Of a stretch of DNA of 35,287 nt, positions 8,340 through 18,929 are shown one piece after another. Under the pieces are notes generated by a model. It saw nothing but the letters and a program-made list of their open reading frames with translations. It searched no databases and was not told the origin of the DNA. Made by a program: the position numbers and the translations under genes. The stretch is from Patescibacteria group bacterium (lineage in GTDB: Bacteria; Patescibacteriota; Minisyncoccia; Phycocordibacterales; UBA918): positions 1-35,287 of the forward strand of contig JABAZV010000018.1 in assembly GCA_018608435.1 (NCBI GenBank). Direction: 5' to 3'. The stretch's first letter is position 1, and each line of letters starts with the position of its first letter.

Positions 8340-10304
8340 ATGGCTGTAGTTCCAATGCAAAAAGTTAGGTTGGTTATACACGAGTCTGATGTTGAATCAG
8401 CGCTCGATATTGTGCAGTGCCACGGCGCATTGGATTTTCGTGTTACAGATACAGAAGTGCTGAAACGTCAGGCTGAAGTTATTTTCCCCAACGAACAATT
8501 ACTGCCACGAATGCAACATGCCGTGCAGTTTCTAGAGCCGTATTATCCAAAAGTTGGCCTCTGGAGAAATCTTCGTGACGGAGTCGATGTCGAGCTGACT
8601 GAAACAGAAATTACTTCTCGAGTGCAGGACACCGACGCGATTGAATCAGTTGTTTCAGACTTGGAGTTGTTGCAGGTAGAATTTGCTGAATCACAAGAAA
8701 AGGTGAGGCAGCTAGAGCTGCAACACAAAGCACTAAGGGAATGGCACGGTTTGTCTCTGCCATTACATAACCTAAAAACAAAACACACCAAGACACTTCT
8801 TGTTACGAGGGATGCTCTTAAGGAACAGGAGTTTTTGCCGGATAGTATTACAAAGGTATTTTCTGATGCTGCACTGCCACATATTCTTACAGCAGTGTCT
8901 GAAACAAAAGCTGCTATCACTGTATCTGTTGAAGCAGAAATGATTAATCAATCTGAGAAACTGATCGGGTCGATCGGAGCAGCGATCGCACCGGAACTTA
9001 CTGGCTCTGAAACGCCGGAAGTCGAGATTCTTGCAACCTCCGAACATTTAGCTAAAGCAAAAGGTGAGTTGGCTATGTTGCACGATCAGGCTGAGCATTT
9101 CGCCATTACTCACCTCAAAAACCTGCAAGTGGCCAGTGAAGCGATTGGTTGGCAGCGCGATCGTCACGCTGTTACTGACTCGGCGCTAGCGACTGAGCAT
9201 GCTGTGGTGTTTGATGGTTGGCTTAATGAACAAAAGCGTTCGGCGGTTGAAACTGCTTTTAAGGAGCAGAACCTGGCTGTTGCTATCGACGAGTTAGAGT
9301 TAGCTGTCGATGAAGAACCGCCGGTAGAAATATCAAACTCACCTTTAGTGCAGCCGTTTGAAGCAGTGACGCGCTTGTATGGAATGCCGGGATACAAAGA
9401 CCTTGACCCAACTGTATTCTTGGCTGGATTCTTCTTCCTGTTCTTTGGCATGTCGCTGACCGACGTTGGATACGGACTTTTCTTGATGGTAGTGGCAGCA
9501 ATTGTTTTGACCTTGTTTAAGGTTGCTCCGCCGGTGCGTATGTTTGCTAAGCTACTTTTGTTTGTTGGCTTTTCTACAGTTCTGGTTGGTTTGCTCTTTG
9601 GCGGTTACTTAGGTATCGATACTAAATATATCCCAGACTTCCTAAAGCAATTGCAAATATATGACCCGATCGGAAATCCGCTACCGGTTTTCTACACGGC
9701 GCTTGGTTTAGGAGTGTTTCAAGTTATGTTTGGTATTGTGCTAAAGATATACAGTGAATACCGCAACGGTCGTTTCTTGACGGGCGTGCTTGATCAGGGG
9801 CCGTGGTTGTTTGTCTTTGTGATCGGTATTTTGTATCTCGCTACGAGCACAGGATACATTACAGCCTTCGCCTTGCCTCAACTGGTTAACTTGCTTTATG
9901 TCGGCTTAGTGATGGTTGTGCTTTCAAGTGGTCGCAAAGGTAGCGGAGTGTTGGAAAAACTAAAAAATGCCGCCCTTAGTTTGTACGACAGTATCGGATA
10001 CTTCTCTGACATTCTGTCGTACTCGAGGCTCTTGGCGCTTGGTTTAGCTACGACTGCTTTGGCCTTTGCGGTAAACCTTATCGCGAGCATGGTGGTTGAT
10101 GTGCCTTATGTCGGAGCGATTCTCGCGCTGATGATATTGCTCATAGGACACCTCTTCACATTAGCGGTTAATACTCTGGGAGCCTTTATTCATAGTGCTC
10201 GATTGCAGTTTGTTGAGTTCTTTGGTAAATTCATTTCTGGCACAGGTCGCAGTTTTGCGCCCTTATCTAGAAAGAAAAAGTATATTGCGGTCAAAGATGA
10301 GTGA
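8340..10304 (+). CDS. ntpI: V-type ATP synthase subunit I
   Basis: Soluble N-terminal half and multi-TM C-terminal half; FFGMSLTDVGYGLFL, DILSYSRLLALGLATTALAFAVN. Confidence 0.92.
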   Translation: MAVVPMQKVRLVIHESDVESALDIVQCHGALDFRVTDTEVLKRQAEVIFPNEQLLPRMQHAVQFLEPYYPKVGLWRNLRDGVDVELTETEITSRVQDTDAIESVVSDLELLQVEFAESQEKVRQLELQHKALREWHGLSLPLHNLKTKHTKTLLVTRDALKEQEFLPDSITKVFSDAALPHILTAVSETKAAITVSVEAEMINQSEKLIGSIGAAIAPELTGSETPEVEILATSEHLAKAKGELAMLHDQAEHFAITHLKNLQVASEAIGWQRDRHAVTDSALATEHAVVFDGWLNEQKRSAVETAFKEQNLAVAIDELELAVDEEPPVEISNSPLVQPFEAVTRLYGMPGYKDLDPTVFLAGFFFLFFGMSLTDVGYGLFLMVVAAIVLTLFKVAPPVRMFAKLLLFVGFSTVLVGLLFGGYLGIDTKYIPDFLKQLQIYDPIGNPLPVFYTALGLGVFQVMFGIVLKIYSEYRNGRFLTGVLDQGPWLFVFVIGILYLATSTGYITAFALPQLVNLLYVGLVMVVLSSGRKGSGVLEKLKNAALSLYDSIGYFSDILSYSRLLALGLATTALAFAVNLIASMVVDVPYVGAILALMILLIGHLFTLAVNTLGAFIHSARLQFVEFFGKFISGTGRSFAPLSRKKKYIAVKDE

Positions 10305-10364
10305 TCACAATAAGGAGGCAAAGATGTGATGTTTGAATAAACTTTATAATATAGTAGTAAGTAA

Positions 10365-10850
<486 letters not shown>

Positions 10851-10855
10851 TTACT

Positions 10856-11425
10856 ATGTCTGATAATTTATTAATCGCAAAAATCAAAGCTGACGCGGAA
10901 AAAGTCGCGGCTGATATTTTGTCGGCCAATCAGTCTGAGGTAGCTAAGATCGAAAAAGATACGGCTGCAAAATTGTCTACACTGCAAAAAGAGCACGCGA
11001 CTGCACTTAAAAAGCAGCACGATCAGCTAGAGCTTGTCGCTATGTCGCAGGCCAATCAGGCAGGTAAAATTGCTGTGCAACAAGCGAAACGGAATCGAGT
11101 CGATGCCATCATTGACTCAGCTATGACAGAGCTCGCAACGCAGTCTTCTGCTGATTACGTTGCTTACTTCGGTAAAATGGTTTCTTCTGCTGTGCCGAAG
11201 GCTGCGTCTGTTGTGTCTGTTTCGGCCCCGTCAGAGCGGGTGGCAGAAACGAATGATATTCTCGCACAAGCCGGACTTGCTGGTGAAGTTGCTGCTGACA
11301 AAGACATTGCTGCTGGTCTGATTATTGAAACTGCTGACGGAGTGTATGATCTCACTTTAAACAGACTGCTCAAGGAAAAGCGTCCGGAGATTGAAATGGA
11401 AATGGTCAAGCAGGTAATGGTGTAA
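10856..11425 (+). CDS. ntpE: V-type ATP synthase subunit E
   Basis: Coiled-coil N terminus (MSDNLLIAKIKADAEKVAADIL) and operon position; ATG at 10856 preferred over upstream ORF start. Confidence 0.85.
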   Translation: MSDNLLIAKIKADAEKVAADILSANQSEVAKIEKDTAAKLSTLQKEHATALKKQHDQLELVAMSQANQAGKIAVQQAKRNRVDAIIDSAMTELATQSSADYVAYFGKMVSSAVPKAASVVSVSAPSERVAETNDILAQAGLAGEVAADKDIAAGLIIETADGVYDLTLNRLLKEKRPEIEMEMVKQVMV

Positions 11426-11439
11426 CGAGTAAATATTGT

Positions 11440-12426
11440 ATGCAAACTTCTTATATTTATAGTGCAAGTAAAGCAACTGCGTTATCGCAAATGCTTCTTA
11501 ATTGTACTGATATAGAGCGTTTGTTGGTAGCAGAGTCTGGTGATGACTTGCAGTCGGCACTTAAAGAAACTTACTTAGCTTCGTATTTGGTGCGCGTACC
11601 AAACGAAAATATGTCGCTGGCAATCGAAGAAACACTTAGTCACGCCAAGAAGCTAATTCACCGTATTACTCCGCAAGGAGATATGTTTCGGATTATGTGG
11701 GTGCAGTATGACATTCACAACTTGCGCGTGTTTGCAAAAGCGACAGCTGCTAATTATAGTTATGAAGATTGCTTGCCGTTTTTGTCGGAGCGAGGGATTT
11801 ATTCTTCGCAATATCTGCACGAACACGTCGAAGCTGGAACATTAAACCGCTTACAAATTGGCTGGCAAGAAGCTTACGACGCAGCGGTGCAGGTTGTGCA
11901 AGGAGGAGATTTGAGCGCACTAGACGGAGTTTTGGATCAGCTCTACTTCGACACCAGCAAACGGATTGTGGAATCTGTCGGAGACAGCTTCATGCGCAAG
12001 TATTTTCAAACTCTGATTGATTTGTACAATTTGAAAAGCCGGTTGCGACACCTTAAGAATGAATCTATTAGTCTCGAACCTAAGTTTATCGACGGCGGAA
12101 CATTCGCTGCAGGACAAGTAGAAACACTCGATGGCGTAACGGCTATGTTTAAGCAGTTTGGTGGTGTTTCGTATTGGGCAGAAGCGCTGGAAGAATATCA
12201 AACAGTTGGTAACTTCACCAAAGTCGATGCCAAAGCGGCTGATTACTTGCTCATTACTGCTAGAGAGGGAAGTTACGACATGTTCTCCTCTGCTTCTTTG
12301 GTGCTTTACTACCTAAAGTGCCGTCAGTCTGCTGCCAATATAAGAACTATAGTAGTGGGCAAAAACAGCGGTTTCGACACCGCATCTATTCGCGATAATC
12401 TACGCATTGCTTATGTCAACGAATAA
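11440..12426 (+). CDS. ntpC: V-type ATP synthase subunit C
   Basis: YDIHNLRVFAKA, FQTLIDLYNLKSRLRHLKN; operon position. Confidence 0.88.
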   Translation: MQTSYIYSASKATALSQMLLNCTDIERLLVAESGDDLQSALKETYLASYLVRVPNENMSLAIEETLSHAKKLIHRITPQGDMFRIMWVQYDIHNLRVFAKATAANYSYEDCLPFLSERGIYSSQYLHEHVEAGTLNRLQIGWQEAYDAAVQVVQGGDLSALDGVLDQLYFDTSKRIVESVGDSFMRKYFQTLIDLYNLKSRLRHLKNESISLEPKFIDGGTFAAGQVETLDGVTAMFKQFGGVSYWAEALEEYQTVGNFTKVDAKAADYLLITAREGSYDMFSSASLVLYYLKCRQSAANIRTIVVGKNSGFDTASIRDNLRIAYVNE

Positions 12427-12772
12427 AGATACTAACGAATACAGTCTAGCGATTATCGGTCCGGCCGACACAGTGTCTGGCTTTAAAGCTTTGGGAGTAG
12501 ACATGTTTGCTGCTACTACGGCTGAAGAAGCGCTGGATCATTTGCGTAATATCAAGAAACAGACTTTGAGCACTGAAGCCGGTAAAAAGTACGCCGTGGT
12601 TTGCGTGATTGAAGACTTGGTTTCTTTGGTTGATCAGGCAGAGTATGCGAAAGTGGTGTCGGGAGCGTTGCCGGCAGTGGTGCTTTTGCCAGGACTTGAA
12701 GGAAGCAGCGGGTTTGCGATTGAGCGCCTGCGCGGCTTGGCTGAGAAGGCGGTTGGAGCGGCGATTATTTAA
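12413..12772 (+). CDS. V-type ATP synthase subunit F
   Basis: SLAIIGPADTVSGFKALGVDMF with C-terminal ALPAVVLLPGLEGSSG; overlaps end of subunit C gene. Confidence 0.85.
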   Translation: MSTNKDTNEYSLAIIGPADTVSGFKALGVDMFAATTAEEALDHLRNIKKQTLSTEAGKKYAVVCVIEDLVSLVDQAEYAKVVSGALPAVVLLPGLEGSSGFAIERLRGLAEKAVGAAII

Positions 12773-12917
12773 GTTTATCGCCAACAGAAGAGCAGAAAGT
12801 ATGTATTTGGAATGTTTACAAAAGTGTTTCAACTACATTCTTTCTGGGAAGATCGAATGCAACAAGTCATTGCCAAGGCAAGAGCTTGAAGATTAATTAA
12901 TTACCTTTACAAGAAAT

Positions 12918-14720
12918 ATGACGAATACAGACACAGCCTCACACGGCGACACCAAAGCGGGCGAAATCCTGCGTGTGACCGGCCCGCTCGTGCGCGCCAA
13001 CGGTATGCATGAAGCCAAGCTTTATGAAGTGGTGAAGGTTTCAGAGGAAAAACTTCTCGGTGAAATCATCGAGCTTCATGGCGATGAAGCGGCTATTCAG
13101 GTTTACGAAGAAACAGCTGGTATTGGACCGGGTGATGCGGTTTACCGTACTGGTCGCACTATGTCGGTTGCGCTTGCTCCTGGTTTACTTGAGAGTATTT
13201 ACGACGGCGTACAAAGGCCGCTTAAGACTCTTCAAGAAGTGGCTGGTGATCACTACATCAAGCGCGGAATTGAAGCTTCTCCGGTTGATATGGAAAAGAA
13301 GTGGAAGTTCAACCCAGTGGCAAAAGAAGGCGACAAAGTGCAAGAAGGTGATGTTCTCGGCGAAGTGCAAGAGACAGCACTTATCATGCATAAAATAATG
13401 GTTCCTCCAGGAGAAGGTGGAAGAGTTGCTTCAATTAAAAACGGCGACTTCAATGTTACCGAAGAAATCGCAACCCTTAAGCATGACGACGATTCTGTCG
13501 CGTCTATTTCGATGTTGCAATACTGGCCAATTCGCGCCGCTCGTCCAAAGCACAGTAAGATCTTCCCAACCGAGCCTCTCCGCACAGGTGGTCGTTCAGT
13601 CGACACATTTTTCCCAATTGCTAAAGGTGGAGCCGGATGTATTCCCGGTCCTTTCGGCGCAGGTAAAACTGTGACTCAACAAGGTATCGCAAAGTTCTGT
13701 GATGCTGAGATCATCGTTTACATTGGTTGTGGTGAGCGTGGTAATGAAATGACAGAAGTGCTTGATGAATTCCCTCACTTGATTGATCCAAACTCTGGCG
13801 AGCCACTCATGAAGCGAACGATCCTTATCGCCAACACTTCAAACATGCCAGTAGCTGCTCGCGAAGCGTCTGTTTACACTGGTATTACTATCGCTGAGTA
13901 TTATCGTGACATGGGCTACAACGTAGCGCTTATGGCCGATTCAACTTCTCGTTGGGCAGAAGCTATGCGTGAAATTTCTGGACGTCTGGAAGAGATGCCC
14001 GGTGAAGAAGGTTATCCTGCTTATCTTTCGTCTCGTACGGCAGAGTTTTACGAGCGAGCAGGAATTGTAAAAACACTTGGTAGCGATGGACGAACAGGTT
14101 CGCTTACTGTAATCGGAGCGGTTTCGCCTCCAGGTGGAGACCTTTCTGAACCGGTTAGTCAGGCGACACTTCGTGTAACTAAAACCTTCTGGTCACTCGA
14201 CGCAGACCTTGCTTACAAAAAGCACTTCCCGTCAATTAACTGGCTGAATTCATATTCTCTCTACGCACAAAACTTCGAGGATTTCTGGAGGAAAGAAATC
14301 GCAGAAGACTTTGTCGAGATCCGCGCAACAGCAATGTCATTGCTTGAAAAAGAATCTAAGTTGCTCGAAATCGTGCGCTTGGTTGGAATGGAATCTCTCT
14401 CAAACAGCGACCGACTTATCCTTGAAGTTGCACGAATGATTCGTGAAGACTTCCTTTTCCAAAACGCTTTTGACAAAGACGACGCTTACACACCGCTTGA
14501 TCGTCAATACGGAATTTTGAAGTCAATCGTTACTTACTTTGAAGTAGGGCAGGCGGTAGTGAATCAAGCAGAATTTGAATTTGCTACGTTTACTTCAGTA
14601 CCGAGCTTTGCTGAGGTGGCGGACTTAAAGAATAAGCTAGAATGGACAAAAGATGATTATCAGACTTTCCAAGAAAAAGTGCGCTCTGAACTGACTGCGC
14701 TCGTCGGTAAGGTTGCCTAA
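12918..14720 (+). CDS. ntpA: V-type ATP synthase subunit A (catalytic)
   Basis: Walker A GPFGAGKTVTQQ, MADSTSRWAEAMREISGRLEEMPGEEGYPAYL. Confidence 0.97.
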   Translation: MTNTDTASHGDTKAGEILRVTGPLVRANGMHEAKLYEVVKVSEEKLLGEIIELHGDEAAIQVYEETAGIGPGDAVYRTGRTMSVALAPGLLESIYDGVQRPLKTLQEVAGDHYIKRGIEASPVDMEKKWKFNPVAKEGDKVQEGDVLGEVQETALIMHKIMVPPGEGGRVASIKNGDFNVTEEIATLKHDDDSVASISMLQYWPIRAARPKHSKIFPTEPLRTGGRSVDTFFPIAKGGAGCIPGPFGAGKTVTQQGIAKFCDAEIIVYIGCGERGNEMTEVLDEFPHLIDPNSGEPLMKRTILIANTSNMPVAAREASVYTGITIAEYYRDMGYNVALMADSTSRWAEAMREISGRLEEMPGEEGYPAYLSSRTAEFYERAGIVKTLGSDGRTGSLTVIGAVSPPGGDLSEPVSQATLRVTKTFWSLDADLAYKKHFPSINWLNSYSLYAQNFEDFWRKEIAEDFVEIRATAMSLLEKESKLLEIVRLVGMESLSNSDRLILEVARMIREDFLFQNAFDKDDAYTPLDRQYGILKSIVTYFEVGQAVVNQAEFEFATFTSVPSFAEVADLKNKLEWTKDDYQTFQEKVRSELTALVGKVA

Positions 14721-14732
14721 TAATTACTACGT

Positions 14733-16109
14733 ATGAGTAACAAAGAATATACAGACATTTCTTCAATCGCTGGTCCACTGATGGTGGTCGAAGGGGTTGA
14801 GGGAGTAAAATACGAAGAGTTGGTCGAGGTTAATGTGACTGGCGAAAGTGCGCCGCGCTTTGGTAAAGTGCTTGATATTTCAAAAGACAAAGCCGTAGTA
14901 CAGATGTTTGCGCCAACGACTGGCATGACCGCCGAAGGAACGCGAGCGCGTTTCCGAGGTGAGACTCTCAAGCTCGGTGTGAGCGAAGACATGCTTGGTC
15001 GTGTCTTTAACGGCGTTGGAGAAGTGGCTGACGGAGGTCCAGAGATTGTAGCTGAAGAACGACGCGACATTGCTGGTGAACCGATCAACCCTTACTCACG
15101 AGAGTTTCCAAACGACTTCATTCAAACAGGAATCGGATCAATCGATGTGATGAACACTTTGGTTCGTGGACAGAAGCTGCCGATTTTCTCCGGTGCAGGT
15201 TTACCGCATTCACGGCTAGCAGCGCAAATCGCGCGCCAAGCAAGTGTGAAAGATGGTTCAGACTTTGCGATTGTATTTGCTACGCTTGGTGTTTCGTTTG
15301 AAGAAGCGGAGTACTTCCGTCGAGAATTTGAAGAAGCAGGAGCGCTGGAACGAAGTGTCCTATTTATCAACACAGCTGCCGACCCGGTAGTAGAGCGTGT
15401 TTCTACACCGCGTATGGCGCTTACAACCGCTGAGTACTTGGCTTTTGAAAAGGGTAAGCATGTGCTGGTTATTTTGACTGACATGACAAACTACTGTGAA
15501 GCTTTGCGTGAAGTTTCTTCTGCTCGAAAGGAAGTTCCAGGACGACGTGGTTATCCAGGGTATCTTTACACTGACCTTTCGACTATTTACGAGCGAGCTG
15601 GTCGAATAAAAGGGAAGCAAGGAACTATTACTCAGATCCCAATCCTCACAATGCCCGACGACGACAAAACTCACCCAGTGCCAGACCTTACTGGATACAT
15701 TACCGAAGGTCAGTTTGTGATTTCGCGTGAGCTGTATCGTAAGGGAGTATTTCCACCAGTAGATGTGCAGGGTTCTCTTTCACGACTTTGGTCAGCTGGA
15801 GTAGGGGAAGGCAAAACTCGTGATGATCACTCAGCACTCAAGGACCAGCTCTTTGCTTCTTACGCAACTGGTCGCGAAGTGCGCGAGCTAGCGGTTGTGC
15901 TTGGTGAAGCATCGCTTGATGACACTGATCGCGCGCACCTCAAGTTTGCAGATGAATTCGAACGAGAATTCGTTGGCCAGGGAGAGTTTGAAAATCGCTC
16001 AGTAGAAGAATCTCTCGATATTGGCTGGAAGCTTTTGGCTATGTTGCCGCAAACTTCACTCAAACGAGTGAAGAAAGAACAGATCGAACAGTACATGCCG
16101 AAGAGCTAG
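14733..16109 (+). CDS. ntpB: V-type ATP synthase subunit B
   Basis: [64 protein letters not shown]. Confidence 0.97.
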   Translation: MSNKEYTDISSIAGPLMVVEGVEGVKYEELVEVNVTGESAPRFGKVLDISKDKAVVQMFAPTTGMTAEGTRARFRGETLKLGVSEDMLGRVFNGVGEVADGGPEIVAEERRDIAGEPINPYSREFPNDFIQTGIGSIDVMNTLVRGQKLPIFSGAGLPHSRLAAQIARQASVKDGSDFAIVFATLGVSFEEAEYFRREFEEAGALERSVLFINTAADPVVERVSTPRMALTTAEYLAFEKGKHVLVILTDMTNYCEALREVSSARKEVPGRRGYPGYLYTDLSTIYERAGRIKGKQGTITQIPILTMPDDDKTHPVPDLTGYITEGQFVISRELYRKGVFPPVDVQGSLSRLWSAGVGEGKTRDDHSALKDQLFASYATGREVRELAVVLGEASLDDTDRAHLKFADEFEREFVGQGEFENRSVEESLDIGWKLLAMLPQTSLKRVKKEQIEQYMPKS

Positions 16110-16159
16110 TTTGAGCTTTTGTATCTCAAATATTTACACCACTCTAATTTATTCATTCA

Positions 16160-16792
16160 ATGGCAATCTTAAAGGTAAACCCAACCCGTGTCTCACTTCT
16201 TCGTCTGAAGAAGGAGCTTAAGGTAGCGCAAAAAGGTCACAAGTTGCTCAAGGATAAGCGTGATGGACTGGTTAAAAAATTCATGGTTGTTATCTATGAA
16301 GCCAGAGATTTGCGTGGAGGAGTAGAAGAGCGTTTGGGTTCTGCTTTTGACTCTTACTCTCGTGCCAGCAGCATGGCTTCATCGGCGGCTCTAAACACAG
16401 CTTTTATGGTGCCAAGCGCCAAGGTGGATTTAGAGGTAAAGATCAAGAACATTATGTCGGTAAAGATACCGGAGTTTAAGATTGAAAAAAGCGGTTCGCC
16501 TTTTTCTTACGGCATGCTCGAAACCACCGGCGATCTCGACAACGCAATGGTTAAGTTCGATGCGATCTTTGTCGATATATTAAAACTAGCCGAGCTAGAA
16601 AAGAGCGCCGAAAACCTCGCCGAAGAAATCGAAAAAACCCGCCGCCGAGTATCAGCCCTTGAAAACGTCCGCATCCCAAACCTAAACGACACAATCAAAT
16701 TCATCACCATGCAGCTAGACGAACGCGGCCGTGATGCGGTTGTTTCTACTATGAGAGTTAAGGCAATGATTATGGAAAAAGAGGGAGGATAG
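16160..16792 (+). CDS. ntpD: V-type ATP synthase subunit D
   Basis: VNPTRVSLLRLKKELKVAQKGHKLLKDKRDGLVKKF. Confidence 0.95.
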   Translation: MAILKVNPTRVSLLRLKKELKVAQKGHKLLKDKRDGLVKKFMVVIYEARDLRGGVEERLGSAFDSYSRASSMASSAALNTAFMVPSAKVDLEVKIKNIMSVKIPEFKIEKSGSPFSYGMLETTGDLDNAMVKFDAIFVDILKLAELEKSAENLAEEIEKTRRRVSALENVRIPNLNDTIKFITMQLDERGRDAVVSTMRVKAMIMEKEGG

Positions 16793-16800
16793 AATTTATC

Positions 16801-16855
16801 AAAGTGATTAAAATAACGGTGGGAGCGAAGCTCCCACCGTTATTTTAATCACTTT
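16801..16855. terminator. 26-bp perfect inverted repeat with GAA loop (bidirectional terminator)
   Basis: AAAGTGATTAAAATAACGGTGGGAGC-GAA-GCTCCCACCGTTATTTTAATCACTTT between convergent genes. Confidence 0.85.
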
Positions 16856-18635
16856 CACCACTTGTGTTCGTGTTTCTAGATTTGTTGTCTATAATGATTT
16901 GGTCAATATCAGCTTCAATCCCTTTTAGTTTGTCGTTTACTTCACATACTAAATCACTCAGTTCGCTTCTTGAGCTAGCCAAAACTACAGAAAACAAAAC
17001 TTTACCAATGAAGTTTGATGAAAACTTAACTAGTGCATACATGTCTACAACTTTGTATTGTAGCGCGTTTTCAGCTTGTTCTTTTTGTGTGGCCACACTG
17101 CTGCAGTTTGTGGTGGTTAGTGCGACATTAGCCCGACTCAGGTCAGCCATTAGATTGATTGTTTTATTTGGCAGGTAATGATACCTGGTAGACGTGTCGA
17201 TTGATGTCTCTGAAAACGTTATTAGTTCGGGTTGATTGGTTATGATTTCGTTTTTGTGGCTCAAGTACTCACGACGGTAGACGTTGCTAAGGGTGTCGGC
17301 AGACAGGGTCGATTTCGTCAGTGTCTCTTTAAGAACGGATAGTTGCTCAATGGAGAGTTCATCAGCGTGGGTTTTTAGTAATGATTCGATATTGGCGGTT
17401 CCGATTCTAAGTATGGCCACGTTCACCATATATTCAATACTGTCCAATGATGTAGGCACAGCTCGAGCTGCTGTGGAGAACTGTAGAGGCGCGACAGCAA
17501 ATTTAGTTGCGGCGTCGAAGTCGCCAGAATGAGCGGCGATTCTGCTGTGTAAAACTGAGAGGTTTGCAAAATCTCTGAGGTCATTTAATTCACAGTAGGC
17601 TACATCGAGACCATATGTCTGGCTCGATTCTGGACATTGATAGAAAGGTTTTTGACTAGCTCGCACGTAGTCTGCCACAATATTTTCTGTGCCGGCTAGT
17701 GAAGCCGTTACTTCTGCGAGTGTGCTGCTGCCGCTGTCGATCTGCGATACATACTTGTCTGCTTCGTGTAAGGCGTTACGCTGTGCGTCAGGCAGTGCTT
17801 CGATGTCAGGAATATTATAGTAAGCATTTTCCTCCTGAGGAACTAGTATTGGTGCGGCAAGCTGAAGGTCACTATCGTCGACGCTAAGGTCATCCCAAAA
17901 CAGTTGCATGAGCACACTGTAGGAAACACTGACTATAATAAACAAAAGTATCGGTACTTGCTTCCAAAGACGTCGCGGAGGTCCAGTAAAAGCTGGTCGC
18001 ATTTGATAAACTAGCCATATGGCAGCGGTGGTTATGATGAGCAGTAACAATGCGATGCTTACTCTCAGCCAAATGATCTGTGGTAAAAAGGGCAGATGCA
18101 GTAAATACAATATTGACGCTAGCGAAAATCCGATAGTTTCGTACAAAAAAAGCGGAAGCGTCCACCGACGCAGGCGCAACAGATCAATCGTGTACCAGAC
18201 ATAGAACACAGTTATCATTAAACCAATAATTAAAGGTAGTAAAAACTGACTTAAAATCACAGCAATTGGGACAGTCGCTATGGTAATACTGGAGACAAAT
18301 AACGTAAATAATAATACAGCTACAATTTTAATACTGGCGAATGTCCGAAAGAGTAGCGCTTTGGTTTTGGAATGAACGGGCACGGCTACCTGCTCTGATT
18401 TTCTGAGCAAGAAAGAGAACATCGCTAAAAAAGGCGTTATTACACCGACGCCAATGATGGTTGCGATTGGTAGTGTGTACAACTCTAGATCAAAAGTCCA
18501 GCCGGGTCGGTCATCTAGTGGCATGTTTAAATAAGGAAGAGTTATAAGCCATCCAACAATAACAATGATTGATGGAATGATGCTTAATATCAAAAATATT
18601 CTAGCAGCAAGGTGTTTGCTTGGTTGAGGTGTCAT
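16845..18635 (-). CDS. Multi-TM membrane protein of unknown function
   Basis: About 7 hydrophobic segments in the N-terminal half, soluble helical C-terminal half; 596 aa ORF. Confidence 0.75.
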   Translation of the reverse strand: MTPQPSKHLAARIFLILSIIPSIIVIVGWLITLPYLNMPLDDRPGWTFDLELYTLPIATIIGVGVITPFLAMFSFLLRKSEQVAVPVHSKTKALLFRTFASIKIVAVLLFTLFVSSITIATVPIAVILSQFLLPLIIGLMITVFYVWYTIDLLRLRRWTLPLFLYETIGFSLASILYLLHLPFLPQIIWLRVSIALLLLIITTAAIWLVYQMRPAFTGPPRRLWKQVPILLFIIVSVSYSVLMQLFWDDLSVDDSDLQLAAPILVPQEENAYYNIPDIEALPDAQRNALHEADKYVSQIDSGSSTLAEVTASLAGTENIVADYVRASQKPFYQCPESSQTYGLDVAYCELNDLRDFANLSVLHSRIAAHSGDFDAATKFAVAPLQFSTAARAVPTSLDSIEYMVNVAILRIGTANIESLLKTHADELSIEQLSVLKETLTKSTLSADTLSNVYRREYLSHKNEIITNQPELITFSETSIDTSTRYHYLPNKTINLMADLSRANVALTTTNCSSVATQKEQAENALQYKVVDMYALVKFSSNFIGKVLFSVVLASSRSELSDLVCEVNDKLKGIEADIDQIIIDNKSRNTNTSGESD

Positions 18636-18929
18636 GATGCAATAGAAGGTTTGCTAATAACTATTTGAATTATTATAGCAAGATTGTTTTGGACAAAGTG
18701 AAGTTTTCATTTTTTTTGGTGCGGTAATCGATAAATGATGGTGAGAGAAGCGCGCCATCTTTTATCGTATTAATTTCCTAAAGTCTGTGTTTGGTTTGTT
18801 CCGAATCTTCCCTTTCCTAAGGTAGATTCCTGGAACTTGTCCTTTTAAACAAACAACTTTAATTCTGAGGCAAGACCCAGTTCTGCACTTTTTGAAATTC
18901 TTTTCTTTGCAAACAAAGATTATCAATAC

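Noticed and set aside
14733-16109. F-type ATPase beta subunit
   Set aside because: Motifs and operon order fit V/A-type subunit B, not F-type.
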